From assembly GCF_004134945.1 (NCBI RefSeq), contig NZ_SBAP01000013.1, positions 1 to 64,000 on the forward strand: a DNA stretch of 64,000 nucleotides, written 5' to 3'. This document shows, in pieces, positions 7,638 to 15,510 of this stretch; position 1 is the stretch's first letter; each line of letters opens with the position of its first letter. Source of the DNA: Fusobacterium_C necrophorum_A (lineage in GTDB: Bacteria; Fusobacteriota; Fusobacteriia; Fusobacteriales; Fusobacteriaceae). The notes beneath the pieces are model-generated. The model saw nothing but the letters and a program-made list of their open reading frames with translations, was not told the DNA's origin and ran no database searches. Made by a program: the position numbers and the translations under genes.

Positions 7638-8705
7638 ATGCCGAACTCCCATGCAAGTAGAAGCAAGAAAAATGGATTGCCGCCGGGAAGTATTGTGTAT
7701 ACAGGGGAAAATCCGAATCATGAAGTTTCTATGACCGTTATTTATTATAATGAAGCAGTGTTTATAAAAGAAGTGTATCATTCGATTGAGGACTTTCATT
7801 TCAATCAAAATTTTGTCGGAAACACTTGGATAAACATTGACGGAATTAGTGATGTTGAGTATATCAAAAAAATCGGGCAGTATTTTCATTTGGATAATTT
7901 GACCCTGGAAGATTTGGTAAATCCTGAGCAACGGGTTAAATTGGAAGAGCGAGAGGAATATTTGTTTCTTATCTTAAAAATGCTGACCCTGAACCTGATT
8001 ACAGAGGAAATTGAATACGAGCAGTTGTCCTTTATTTTAGAGAATAATATTTTAATTACTTTTCAGGAAACTCCAAAAGATGTTTTTGACGGGATTCGTT
8101 ATCGTTTGGAAGCGGATAAGACCAAAATTCGTTCTCTTTCCACCGGATATTTGGCATATACATTGATTGATGCCATTGTCGATAATTATTTTGTGATTTT
8201 GGATGAGGTGGAAAAAGACATTGATAATTTGGAAGCGAAAGTGATTGATAAGTCCAGAAAAGAAGATTTGGAAAGTATTTTGGAGCTGAAGCAAAGTATC
8301 AGCAGTTTAAAAAGATCCATTGCTCCTTTACGAGAGTTGATAACGAAACTACAGACCAGAGGAATGAGTGGATATTTTAGTGAGGATATGAGAATTTATT
8401 TGAATGATTTGTACGACCATTCCATTATTACTTTTGAAACGGTAGAAATGTTAAACAATCGGGTGCATGAATTGGTACAGCTTTACCATTCCACTGTCAG
8501 TAATGATATGAATCAGATTATGAAAATTCTTGCTGTCATCTCTACCATTTTTATGCCTCTTAGTTTTTTGACAGGGTTGTATGGGATGAATTTTAAATAT
8601 ATGCCGGAATTGGAAAGTCCCAGAGGATATTTTATTTTGTTGGGATTCATGGTATTATTGGTGTTTGGAATGCTTTTTTACTTTAAAAAGAAAAAATGGA
8701 TATAA
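7638..8705 (+). CDS. corA: CorA-family magnesium/cobalt channel
   Basis: A 355-residue CorA channel subunit for Mg2+ (also Co2+/Ni2+) entry, working as a pentamer. The long N-terminal cytoplasmic funnel is followed by two membrane helices at the C-terminus; the selectivity signature GMN is at about residues 316-318 (LYGMNF) and the chain ends in a basic tail KKKKWI, all typical of the family. The start ATG at 7638 sits one base after the mgtC stop with AAGGAAGGAAG as ribosome binding site. It is cotranscribed with mgtC. The tRNA-Leu promoter begins only six bases after its stop. Confidence 0.95.
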   Translation: MPNSHASRSKKNGLPPGSIVYTGENPNHEVSMTVIYYNEAVFIKEVYHSIEDFHFNQNFVGNTWINIDGISDVEYIKKIGQYFHLDNLTLEDLVNPEQRVKLEEREEYLFLILKMLTLNLITEEIEYEQLSFILENNILITFQETPKDVFDGIRYRLEADKTKIRSLSTGYLAYTLIDAIVDNYFVILDEVEKDIDNLEAKVIDKSRKEDLESILELKQSISSLKRSIAPLRELITKLQTRGMSGYFSEDMRIYLNDLYDHSIITFETVEMLNNRVHELVQLYHSTVSNDMNQIMKILAVISTIFMPLSFLTGLYGMNFKYMPELESPRGYFILLGFMVLLVFGMLFYFKKKKWI

Positions 8706-8711
8706 AGTCTC

Positions 8712-8740
8712 TTGACAGTTTTCAAAAAATGGTGTATGAT
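8712..8740 (+). promoter_or_regulatory. tRNA-Leu promoter
   Basis: TTGACA (8712-8717), 17 bases, TATGAT (8735-8740), ending 18 bases before the tRNA. Confidence 0.9.
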
Positions 8741-8758
8741 ACTCAAGTAATCAGAAAA

Positions 8759-8845
8759 GCCGATGTGTTGGAATTGGTAGACGAGACGGACTCAAAATCC
8801 GTTGCCAGCAATGGTGTGTGGGTTCGAGTCCCACCATCGGCACCA
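8759..8845 (+). tRNA. tRNA-Leu (anticodon CAA)
   Basis: Acceptor stem GCCGATG/CATCGGC, encoded CCA end (8843-8845), anticodon stem ACGGA/TCCGT with loop CTCAAAA giving CAA, a long class II variable arm and a T loop of GGTTCGAGTCC type. It is 87 bases long and transcribed alone. Confidence 0.97.
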
Positions 8846-8857
8846 TATAGAAACAGT

Positions 8858-8890
8858 AAGCAAGTCCAATGGCTTGCTTTTCTTTTTTTT
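8858..8890 (+). terminator. Terminator of tRNA-Leu
   Basis: AAGCAAG (8858-8864) and CTTGCTT (8873-8879) pair around an eight-base loop; a T-rich run follows. On to 9006 the sequence is AT-rich with nothing recognisable. Confidence 0.88.
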
Positions 8891-9006
8891 CAAGACAGAT
8901 GAAAGATGAAATAGATGATAAAATTAAAAAGAGAAAAAACTATAGAAAAAACGATTAAAAAATAAACATTCTCTATTAAAAAAACACCAATTTTTTTAAA
9001 AATGAA

Positions 9007-9035
9007 TTGACAAAACAACAAAAATGAAGTATTCT
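9007..9035 (+). promoter_or_regulatory. Promoter of the TRAP transporter operon
   Basis: TTGACA (9007-9012), 17 bases, TATTCT (9030-9035). The leader of about 90 bases has a small hairpin, AAGCT at about 9053 with AGCTT at about 9070; no leader peptide is seen. Confidence 0.78.
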
Positions 9036-9131
9036 AAGGTAGAAATGTAATAAGCTTAGAGTGAGGGAGGAGCTTCAAGAGAAATCGAGAGGGTCTTTTT
9101 TTGCCTAAAACAAATAAGGGAGGAAATGAGA

Positions 9132-10175
9132 ATGAAAAAGGGATTCAAATTTTTCTGTGCTATGGGGTTATTGGCCTTAGCTCTAGTAGGATGTGGAGGA
9201 AACAAAGACACTGCTGCACCGGAAGGAGAAAAAAAAGAAGCGAGGGTTATTAAAGTGACTACAAAGTTTGTAGACGACGAACAAACTGCGAAGTCCTTAG
9301 TAAAAGTAGTGGAAAAGGTAAATGAAAGAAGCAAGGGAAGTTTGGAATTACAATTATTTACAAGTGGAACTTTACCGATTGGAAAAGACGGTATGGAACA
9401 AGTTGCAAACGGTTCGGATTGGATTTTGGTGGATGGGGTAAACTTCTTAGGAGATTATATTCCAGATTACAATGCCGTTACAGGACCTATGTTATACCAA
9501 AGTTTTGATGAATACTTAAGAATGGTTCGAACACCTTTGGTGGAAAACTTAAATAAGCAAGCAGAAGAAAAAGGAATCAAAGTATTGTCTTTGGATTGGT
9601 TATTCGGATTTAGAAATATGATTACGAAAAAACCTGTCAAGACTCCTGCGGATATGAAAGGATTAAAATTAAGGGTTCCTACCAGCCAATTGTATACATT
9701 TACGATTGAAGCGATGGGAGGAAATCCGGTTGCAATGCCTTATCCTGATACTTATGCGGCATTACAACAAGGAGTTATTGATGGATTGGAAGGGTCTATC
9801 TTAAGTTATTATGGAACAAAACAATATGAAAATGTAAAAGAATATTCTTTGACCCGACATTTATTAGGGGTTTCAGCAGTATGTATTTCCAAAGCATGTT
9901 GGGATAGTTTGACAGAAGAAGAAAGAGCCATTATTCAAGAAGAATTCGATGCAGGAGCACAAGATAATTTAACGGAAACTATCAAATTGGAAGATGAATA
10001 TGCAGAAAAATTAAAAGAAAACGGAGTAACTTTCCATGAAGTGGATGCGGAAGCTTTCAATAAGGCGGTAGCACCTGTCTATGGAATGTTCCCTAAATGG
10101 ACTCCTGGAATTTATGATGAAATCATGAAGAATTTAAAAGAAATTCGAGAAGAACTTGCAAAAGAAGGAAAATAA
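9132..10175 (+). CDS. dctP: TRAP transporter solute-binding lipoprotein (DctP family)
   Basis: Extracytoplasmic solute-binding subunit of a tripartite ATP-independent periplasmic transporter. A lipoprotein signal peptide ends in LVGC with the lipidated Cys at residue 21. The mature part carries DctP hallmarks: GMEQVANGSDWI, then LDWLFGFRNMITKKPVKTPADMKGLKLRVP near residues 150-180, where the Arg that binds a substrate carboxylate is expected, and PYPDTYAALQQGVIDGLEG. The second of two nearby ATGs (9132) is chosen because GGAGG is eight bases away from it and only two from the first. Genes for the small and large membrane subunits follow. The ligand is a carboxylate by family rule; which one cannot be told. 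Confidence 0.92.
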   Translation: MKKGFKFFCAMGLLALALVGCGGNKDTAAPEGEKKEARVIKVTTKFVDDEQTAKSLVKVVEKVNERSKGSLELQLFTSGTLPIGKDGMEQVANGSDWILVDGVNFLGDYIPDYNAVTGPMLYQSFDEYLRMVRTPLVENLNKQAEEKGIKVLSLDWLFGFRNMITKKPVKTPADMKGLKLRVPTSQLYTFTIEAMGGNPVAMPYPDTYAALQQGVIDGLEGSILSYYGTKQYENVKEYSLTRHLLGVSAVCISKACWDSLTEEERAIIQEEFDAGAQDNLTETIKLEDEYAEKLKENGVTFHEVDAEAFNKAVAPVYGMFPKWTPGIYDEIMKNLKEIREELAKEGK

Positions 10176-10193
10176 TAAAGAAGCATTTCGGTG

Positions 10194-10220
10194 GGGGATG
10201 TTTTAACATCCCCTGTTCTT
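10194..10220 (+). terminator. Intercistronic stem-loop between dctP and dctQ
   Basis: GGGGATG (10194-10200) pairs with CATCCCC (10207-10213) and a short T-containing stretch follows. It is probably a partial terminator or RNA-stabilising element that lets the binding protein be made in excess over the membrane subunits. Confidence 0.6.
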
Positions 10221-10241
10221 ATATAGTAGGAGAGAAGAAGC

Positions 10242-10727
10242 ATGAGGGATTTATTAAAAAAATTTGAATTGTATTTAGGAAGTATTTTTATCAGCGTAAC
10301 GGTTGTGGTCGTTATCATGAACGTATTCACTCGTTACTTTTTAAAATTTACTTACTTTTGGGCAGAAGAAGTGGCAGTGGGATGTTTTGTATGGACTATT
10401 TTCCTTGGAACAGCGGCAGCGTACCGAGAAAGAGCTTTGATAGGGGTGGAAGCTATCGTGGTTCTATTGCCAAAAAAAATTAGAAAAATAGTCGAGTTTA
10501 TTACCTTTTTATTGTTGGTAATTATTAGCGGAATTATGTTTTATTTCAGTTTGACTTATGTTATGGGATCCAGCAAAATTACTTCAGCTCTAGAAATTTC
10601 ATACTCTTATATCAATAGCGGAATTGTCCTTTCGTTTGCTTTGATGACAATATATTCTGTTATCTTTGCGGTGCAATGTTTTAAAGAAATGGTGACAGGA
10701 CAAGAGTATAAAGAAATAGAAGGATAG
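10242..10727 (+). CDS. dctQ: TRAP transporter small membrane subunit (DctQ family)
   Basis: A 161-residue protein with four hydrophobic segments, matching the DctQ-type small permease. The conserved segment around residues 40-65 (FWAEEVAVGCFVWTIFLGTAAAYRE) and the following helix are the part recognised in this family. It sits between dctP and dctM in the standard P-Q-M order and ends 11 bases before dctM. It joins the large subunit in the inner membrane and is needed for Na+-driven uptake. Start ATG at 10242 is preceded by a purine-rich GAGAAGAAG box. Confidence 0.88.
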   Translation: MRDLLKKFELYLGSIFISVTVVVVIMNVFTRYFLKFTYFWAEEVAVGCFVWTIFLGTAAAYRERALIGVEAIVVLLPKKIRKIVEFITFLLLVIISGIMFYFSLTYVMGSSKITSALEISYSYINSGIVLSFALMTIYSVIFAVQCFKEMVTGQEYKEIEG

Positions 10728-10738
10728 GAGGGAATTTC

Positions 10739-12025
10739 ATGGAAGCATTTTTACCGGTAATTGTTTTATTTGTATTATTTTTTCTAAATATCCCTATTGG
10801 TTTTGCTCTAATGGGATCGGCTTTATTTTATTTTATGTTTTTAAATACTACCATGGCCATGAATATGGTAATTCAACAATTCGTGACTGCTGTGGAATCT
10901 TTTCCTTATTTGGCAGTGCCGTTTTTTATTATGGTAGGTTCCGTGATGAATTATTCCGGAATCAGTGAAGAGTTGATGAATATGGCGGAAGTATTAGCAG
11001 GACACATGAAGGGCGGATTGGCTCAAGTAAACTGTCTGTTAAGCGCTATGATGGGAGGAATATCAGGCTCCGCCAATGCCGATGCGGCAATGGAATCTAA
11101 AATTTTGGTACCTGAAATGATTAAAAAAGGTTTCTCAAAACCTTTTTCAGCAGCCGTTACCGCTGCGTCTTCCGCAGTAAGTCCGGTTATCCCACCGGGA
11201 ACCAATTTAATCTTATATGCATTGATTGCCAATGTTCCGGTAGGAGATATGTTCTTAGCCGGATACACCCCGGGAATTTTAATGACTTTGGCAATGATGA
11301 TTACCGTACATATTATTTCTGTAAAAAGAGGTTATCAACCTTCTCGAGAACGAATGGCAAGACCGTCTGAAATTGGGAAGCAGGCAGTAAAATCTATTTG
11401 GGCCTTGGCAATTCCGTTTGGAATTATTTTAGGGATGAGAATGGGAATGTTTACTCCGACAGAAGCGGGAGGAGTTGCTGTATTTTTCTGTTTTGTAGTA
11501 GGATTTTTTGTCTATAAGAAATTGAAGTTACACCATATTCCTATTATCTTAATGGAAACGGTAAAAAGCACAGGAGCCGTAATGATTATTATTGCCAGTG
11601 CGAAAGTATTCGGTTACTATATGACTTTGGAAAGAATTCCTCAAATGATTACCGAAGGATTGATGAATTTTACAAACAGCCCTGTGATCTTGTTGATGAT
11701 TATCAACTTATTGCTATTGTTTGTAGGAATGTTTATAGAAGGAGGGGCAGCTTTAGTCATTCTGGCTCCTTTGCTAGTTCCTGCGGTTAAAGCTTTGGGA
11801 GTAGATCCATTGCATTTCGGAGTGATCTTTATTGTAAATATTATGATTGGAGGATTAACACCGCCATTCGGTTCTATGATGTTTACAGTATGTTCGATTG
11901 TAGATGTGAAATTGGAAGAGTTTATTCGGGAAGTATGGCCATTTATTTTATCTCTAGCCATTGTATTGGTATTGGTTACCTATTCTTCCACAGTCGCTTT
12001 ATTCATTCCGAATTTGTTTCGATAG
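10739..12025 (+). CDS. dctM: TRAP transporter large membrane subunit (DctM family)
   Basis: A 428-residue membrane protein of about 12 helices, the transport channel of the TRAP system. Typical segments: PYLAVPFFIMVGSVMNYSG near residue 60, MGGISGSANADAAMESKILVPEM around 105, a PPGTNLILYA turn near 150 and the C-terminal half repeat NIMIGGLTPPFGSMMFTV. It follows dctQ by 11 bases with AGGAGG as ribosome binding site. A HAD phosphatase gene follows 14 bases later and is probably in the same transcript. Confidence 0.92.
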   Translation: MEAFLPVIVLFVLFFLNIPIGFALMGSALFYFMFLNTTMAMNMVIQQFVTAVESFPYLAVPFFIMVGSVMNYSGISEELMNMAEVLAGHMKGGLAQVNCLLSAMMGGISGSANADAAMESKILVPEMIKKGFSKPFSAAVTAASSAVSPVIPPGTNLILYALIANVPVGDMFLAGYTPGILMTLAMMITVHIISVKRGYQPSRERMARPSEIGKQAVKSIWALAIPFGIILGMRMGMFTPTEAGGVAVFFCFVVGFFVYKKLKLHHIPIILMETVKSTGAVMIIIASAKVFGYYMTLERIPQMITEGLMNFTNSPVILLMIINLLLLFVGMFIEGGAALVILAPLLVPAVKALGVDPLHFGVIFIVNIMIGGLTPPFGSMMFTVCSIVDVKLEEFIREVWPFILSLAIVLVLVTYSSTVALFIPNLFR

Positions 12026-12039
12026 GCTAGGATGAAGCC

Positions 12040-12831
12040 ATGGATAGATTGCAAAAGAAAACATGTTTTCTCTTTGACTTGGACGGAACGATTTATTTGT
12101 CGGAACATTTGATTCCGGGAGCCATCGATTTGTTGGCTGAAATTCGAAAACAAGGCAAACACTTTGCCTTTATGACGAATAATTCTTCTTCCACCAAAAA
12201 GCAATATTTGGATAAATTCAAAGCTTTGGGGATTGCTGTGACAGCCAAAGAAGTTTTGACTTCCACGGATGCCACCATACGATATTTGAAGTTGCAAAAG
12301 ATGAAAAAAATTGTCCTGTTGGCAACTCCGGAGGTGGAAAAAGAATTTGAAAAAGAGGGTTTTTTCCTTGTCAAAGAGAGAGACTTGGAAGCGGACTGTG
12401 TGGTTCTGACCTTCGATGTCAGTTTGACCTATGAGAAAATTTGGACAGCTTATGACTATTTGGTAAAAGGAGTCGCTTATATTGCAAGTCATCCGGATTA
12501 TCTTTGTCCTCTGAAGGATGGATTCAAACCGGATGTGGGTTCTTTTATTTCTTTGTTTCAAACGGCTTGTCATCGAGAACCTTTGATTATCGGAAAACCG
12601 AATCACTATATGATAGATGAGGCCATGGACCGATTTGGAATTTCCAAGGAAGAAATGGTTATTGTGGGAGATAGACTTTATACGGATATTCGAACGGGGC
12701 TTCGAAGCGGCGTCACTACGATAGCCGTTTTGAGTGGAGAAACTACGAAAGATATGTTGGAAGATACGGAGGATACACCGGATTATGTGTTTCCCAGTGT
12801 GAAAGAAATTTTTGAACATATCAAAAAATAG
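12040..12831 (+). CDS. HAD-superfamily (NagD-like, class IIA) phosphatase
   Basis: A 263-residue cytoplasmic phosphohydrolase. Motif I FDLDGTIY holds the nucleophile Asp13 and Asp15, motif II MTNNSS is near residue 47, the catalytic Lys lies in IIGKPNHY near 190, and motif IV GDRLYTDI gives the acidic pair near 210. The large cap inserted between motifs II and III marks subclass IIA (NagD, p-nitrophenyl phosphatase-like). The substrate is unknown; members act on nucleotide or sugar phosphates. It is the last gene of the TRAP operon and is followed by a strong terminator. Its upstream AGGATGAAG box is weak, so it may be translated by coupling. Confidence 0.88.
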   Translation: MDRLQKKTCFLFDLDGTIYLSEHLIPGAIDLLAEIRKQGKHFAFMTNNSSSTKKQYLDKFKALGIAVTAKEVLTSTDATIRYLKLQKMKKIVLLATPEVEKEFEKEGFFLVKERDLEADCVVLTFDVSLTYEKIWTAYDYLVKGVAYIASHPDYLCPLKDGFKPDVGSFISLFQTACHREPLIIGKPNHYMIDEAMDRFGISKEEMVIVGDRLYTDIRTGLRSGVTTIAVLSGETTKDMLEDTEDTPDYVFPSVKEIFEHIKK

Positions 12832-12840
12832 TATTGTAAG

Positions 12841-12880
12841 GAGTTGCTTTTTTCTGAAAAAAAGCAACTCTAATTTTTTT
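12841..12880 (+). terminator. Terminator of the TRAP-HAD operon
   Basis: GAGTTGCTTTTTT pairs with AAAAAAAGCAACTC, followed by TAATTTTTTT. Confidence 0.92.
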
Positions 12881-12912
12881 CTAAAAAATTAGAAAAATAA
12901 AAGAAGAAAGTA

Positions 12913-12941
12913 TTGACAAGAGTTATATTCTATGATAGTAT
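12913..12941 (+). promoter_or_regulatory. Promoter of rpmG-trnW-secE-nusG
   Basis: TTGACA (12913-12918), 17 bases, TAGTAT (12936-12941). A leader of about 110 bases follows before rpmG. Confidence 0.82.
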
Positions 12942-12959
12942 ACTATATGTCTTAGTAAG

Positions 12960-13045
12960 CAAGCGACAGGAAAAACTCTAGCACCATATCGCTTCGCATA
13001 TGGGAGGATCAACCAGATACCGTTAGGGAGTGGTAACAACTGTTA
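12960..13045 (+). promoter_or_regulatory. Structured 5' leader of rpmG
   Basis: CCATAT and ATATGG form a hairpin around CGCTTCGC, followed by GTTA/TAAC pairing in a GGGAGTGG-containing stretch. No leader peptide starts here. Possibly an autoregulatory ribosomal-protein leader; not matched to a known family. Confidence 0.35.
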
Positions 13046-13059
13046 AAGGAGGCAAAGAG

Positions 13060-13212
13060 ATGAGAGTACAAGTTTTATTAGAATGTACAGAAACAAAATT
13101 AAGACATTATTCTACAACCAAGAATAAAAAGAATACTCCGGAAAGATTGGAAATTAAAAAATATAATCCGGTTTTGAAGAGACACACAATTTACAAAGAA
13201 GTAAAAAAATAA
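13060..13212 (+). CDS. rpmG: 50S ribosomal protein L33
   Basis: A 50-residue basic protein of the large ribosomal subunit near the E site. It begins MRVQVLLECTETKLRHY and ends with HTIYKEVKK, the usual L33 pattern. It has Cys at residue 9 only, so it is the form without the four-cysteine zinc ribbon. The frame runs ten codons further up, but AAAGGAGG lies eight bases before the ATG at 13060, fixing the start. rpmG, tRNA-Trp, secE and nusG in a row is a common bacterial order. Confidence 0.95.
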   Translation: MRVQVLLECTETKLRHYSTTKNKKNTPERLEIKKYNPVLKRHTIYKEVKK

Positions 13213-13244
13213 AAACTAGCTAAGAAAAATAAGTAACAACATGC

Positions 13245-13320
13245 AGGTCAATGGCTCAATTGGTAGAGCATCGGTCTCCAAAACCGAGGGTTGGGGGTTC
13301 GAGTCCCTCTTGACCTGCCA
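13245..13320 (+). tRNA. tRNA-Trp (anticodon CCA)
   Basis: Acceptor stem AGGTCAA/TTGACCT, discriminator G, encoded CCA; anticodon stem TCGGT/ACCGA with loop CTCCAAA giving CCA. It is 76 bases long and lies inside the rpmG-secE transcript, 24 bases before secE. Confidence 0.97.
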
Positions 13321-13344
13321 TTTTTATCGAAGAAAGGAGAACTT

Positions 13345-13527
13345 ATGAGTTTGTTTCAAGATGTTAAAAAAGAATACTCAAAGGTACAATGGCCTAAGAA
13401 GAAAGAGATTATAAGTTCAACTGTCTGGGTTGTTGTTATGGCTGTAATGTTGAGTATATATTTAGGAGTTTTTGATTTAATTGCTACAAGACTATTGAAA
13501 AATTTGGTTTCTCTGTTTGGAGGATAG
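13345..13527 (+). CDS. secE: Preprotein translocase subunit SecE
   Basis: A 60-residue, single-helix form of SecE, the clamp subunit of the SecYEG channel. The amphipathic segment DVKKEYSKVQWPKKKE ends in the conserved VxWP motif and is followed by one membrane helix (residues about 25-47). The frame is open back into the tRNA gene, but AAAGGAG lies seven bases upstream of the ATG at 13345, so the shorter start is right. It is followed three bases later by nusG, the near-universal neighbour. Confidence 0.95.
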   Translation: MSLFQDVKKEYSKVQWPKKKEIISSTVWVVVMAVMLSIYLGVFDLIATRLLKNLVSLFGG

Positions 13528-13530
13528 ATA

Positions 13531-14115
13531 ATGACGAAGACAGAAGTAAAAAGATGGTTTATGATACATACATATTCAGGATATGAGAAAAAAGTGAAAA
13601 CGGACTTAGAGCAAAAAATAGAAACTTTAGGAATGAAAGAAATTGTAAGTAGAATTTTAGTTCCGGAAGAAAGAAATACTGAAATTGTTCGTGGAAAAGA
13701 AAAAGTAGTGTTTCGAAAAATATTTCCCGGGTATGTTATGTTAGAAATGACGGCAGTACGTGAAGAAAGCGACGAAGGAATTAACTATAAGGTGGATTCC
13801 GATGCTTGGTATGTAGTCCGAAATACCAACGGAGTAACGGGCTTTGTCGGAGTAGGATCTGATCCGATTCCTATGGAAGAACATGAAGTGGAAAACATAT
13901 TTCGTGTGATAGGCTATGAACAAGAAGTGCGAGAACTTCATAAAGCGGATTTTCAAAGTGGAGACTATGTGAGAGTCTTAGAAGGAGCATTTGTAAACAA
14001 AGAAGGAAAAGTCGCAGAAATGGATTATGAACAGGGAAAAGTAAAAATTATGATTGATATATTTGGAAGAATGACACCGGTAGAAGTTTCTTTCTCAAGT
14101 GTCGAAAAGATGTAG
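13531..14115 (+). CDS. nusG: Transcription termination/antitermination protein NusG
   Basis: A 194-residue protein. The NGN domain (residues about 1-125) starts KRWFMIHTYSGYEKKV and contains the PGYVMLEM core that contacts RNA polymerase; a KOW domain (about 140-194) reads SGDYVRVLEGAFVNKEGKV and would contact Rho or ribosomal protein S10. It is slightly longer than the E. coli protein (181) through a short insertion in the NGN domain. It is translated right after secE, and the L11-L1 genes follow, the classic arrangement. Confidence 0.96.
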   Translation: MTKTEVKRWFMIHTYSGYEKKVKTDLEQKIETLGMKEIVSRILVPEERNTEIVRGKEKVVFRKIFPGYVMLEMTAVREESDEGINYKVDSDAWYVVRNTNGVTGFVGVGSDPIPMEEHEVENIFRVIGYEQEVRELHKADFQSGDYVRVLEGAFVNKEGKVAEMDYEQGKVKIMIDIFGRMTPVEVSFSSVEKM

Positions 14116-14151
14116 AAACATCGCACATTATTTGGAGGTGTAAGAAACAAG

Positions 14152-14577
14152 ATGGCAAAAGAAGTGATCGGACTTATAAAATTACAATTACCAGCAGGGA
14201 AAGCAAACCCAGCTCCACCAGTAGGACCAGCCTTGGGACAACACGGTGTAAATATTATGGAATTCTGTAAAGCATTTAATGCAAAAACACAAGATAAAGC
14301 GGGATGGATTATCCCGGTAGAAATTTCTGTTTACAATGACAGATCTTTCAGCTTTATTTTGAAAACTCCACCAGCATCTGACCTATTAAAGAAAGCGGCT
14401 GGAATTCAATCTGGAGCAAAAAATTCTAAAAAAGAAGTCGTTGGAAAAATTACCACTGCAAAATTAAGAGAATTAGCAGAAACAAAAATGCCTGACTTAA
14501 ATGCAGGAAATGTGGAAACGGCTATGAAAATTATTGCAGGATCTGCAAGATCAATGGGAATTAAAATTGAAGACTAG
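14152..14577 (+). CDS. rplK: 50S ribosomal protein L11
   Basis: A 141-residue protein that binds the GTPase-associated region of 23S rRNA. The N-terminal domain has the proline-rich switch segment KANPAPPVGPALGQHGVN (residues about 18-35); the C-terminal RNA-binding domain ends AGSARSMGIKIE. Its length equals the usual 141. The ribosome binding site is GGAGG about 12 bases before the ATG. It is first of rplK-rplA-rplJ-rplL. Confidence 0.97.
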   Translation: MAKEVIGLIKLQLPAGKANPAPPVGPALGQHGVNIMEFCKAFNAKTQDKAGWIIPVEISVYNDRSFSFILKTPPASDLLKKAAGIQSGAKNSKKEVVGKITTAKLRELAETKMPDLNAGNVETAMKIIAGSARSMGIKIED

Positions 14578-14589
14578 TTTTGGAGAAAA

Positions 14590-14615
14590 GTGGTAGGATG
14601 ATATCCGATGACCAC
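14590..14615 (+). promoter_or_regulatory. Candidate L1-binding autoregulatory hairpin before rplA
   Basis: GTGGT (14590-14594) pairs with ACCAC (14611-14615); GGAT (14596-14599) pairs with ATCC (14603-14606); the asymmetric internal loops are A and GATG. Two short helices split by an asymmetric loop imitate the L1 site of 23S rRNA, and the hairpin ends six bases before the GGAGG of rplA. Translational feedback by L1 on its own mRNA is known in other bacteria; here it is inferred. Confidence 0.5.
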
Positions 14616-14635
14616 GTAGGGAGGAAATTAAAGAA

Positions 14636-15343
14636 ATGGCAAAACATAGAGGAAAGAAATATATCGAAGCTTCTAAGTTGGTAGAAACCGGAAAACTTTA
14701 TGAAGTAAAAGAAGCGTTGGAATTGGTTGCAAAGACAAGAACAGCTAACTTTGTAGAAACAGTGGAAGTGGCATTGAAATTGGGAGTCGATCCCAGACAT
14801 GCGGATCAACAAGTAAGAGGTACCGTAGTATTGCCTCATGGAACGGGAAAAACGGTAAAAATCTTAGCGATTACTTCCGGAGAAAATGTACAAAAAGCAT
14901 TGGATGCAGGAGCAGATTATGCAGGGGCGGAAGAGTATATCAGTCAAATTCAACAAGGATGGCTAGATTTTGATTTGGTTATCGCAACTCCTGACATGAT
15001 GCCTAAAATCGGTAGATTGGGGAAAATTTTGGGAACAAAAGGTTTAATGCCTAACCCAAAATCAGGAACAGTCACTCCTGATATTGCAGCAGCGGTATCG
15101 GAATTTAAAAAAGGAAAATTAGCTTTCCGTGTCGATAAAGTGGGATCTATTCACGTCGCAATTGGAAAAGCGGACTTTGCAGTGGATAAAATTGAAGAAA
15201 ACTTCAAAGCTTTTATGGATCAAATTGTAAGATTAAAACCGGCTGCTTCTAAGGGACAATACTTAAGAAGTGTTGCAGTATCTTTGACAATGGGACCGGG
15301 AGTCAAAATGGATCCATTATTAGTAGCTAAATATGTTGGATAA
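14636..15343 (+). CDS. rplA: 50S ribosomal protein L1
   Basis: A 235-residue protein of the mobile L1 stalk that helps release tRNA from the E site. Conserved segments: MAKHRGKKY at the start, LGVDPRHADQQVRGTVVLPHGTGK near residues 48-70 cut by the family's domain boundary, MMPKIGRLGKILGTKGLMPNPKSGT near 120-145 and the closing TMGPGVKMD. Length is as expected. GGAGG lies ten bases before the ATG, and a hairpin resembling the L1 rRNA site lies just upstream. Confidence 0.97.
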   Translation: MAKHRGKKYIEASKLVETGKLYEVKEALELVAKTRTANFVETVEVALKLGVDPRHADQQVRGTVVLPHGTGKTVKILAITSGENVQKALDAGADYAGAEEYISQIQQGWLDFDLVIATPDMMPKIGRLGKILGTKGLMPNPKSGTVTPDIAAAVSEFKKGKLAFRVDKVGSIHVAIGKADFAVDKIEENFKAFMDQIVRLKPAASKGQYLRSVAVSLTMGPGVKMDPLLVAKYVG

Positions 15344-15357
15344 TAATTGAATATAAA

Positions 15358-15482
15358 TCCAAACCAAAGACCGTAGGAGATTCGTAAGAATCCTAACAAG
15401 TCCTACCGAGGTTGGAGTAAGCAATACGCTGACCTCAACTGTGATAACAGAACCTCCGGACTTCTTTGGGTACGGAGGTATT
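15358..15482 (+). ncRNA. Ribosomal protein L10 leader (rplJ leader RNA)
   Basis: A structured leader with the features of the known L10-leader family: AAGACCGTAGGAG, a small hairpin around AGATTCGTAAGAATCCT, the return strand TCCTACCGAGGTT and a purine-rich kink region before the rplJ start. Its end carries CCTCCG (15453-15458) pairing with CGGAGG (15473-15478) followed by TATTTTTAT, a possible attenuator. L10 or the L10-L12 complex binding here represses rplJL. Confidence 0.88.
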
Positions 15483-15510
15483 TTTATGAAAAGGGGAGGT
15501 GAAAATCAAT

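Noticed and set aside
15499..15510. GTG start for rplJ four codons upstream
   Set aside because: The GTG is part of the GGGGAGGTG ribosome binding site, so it cannot be used with that box.
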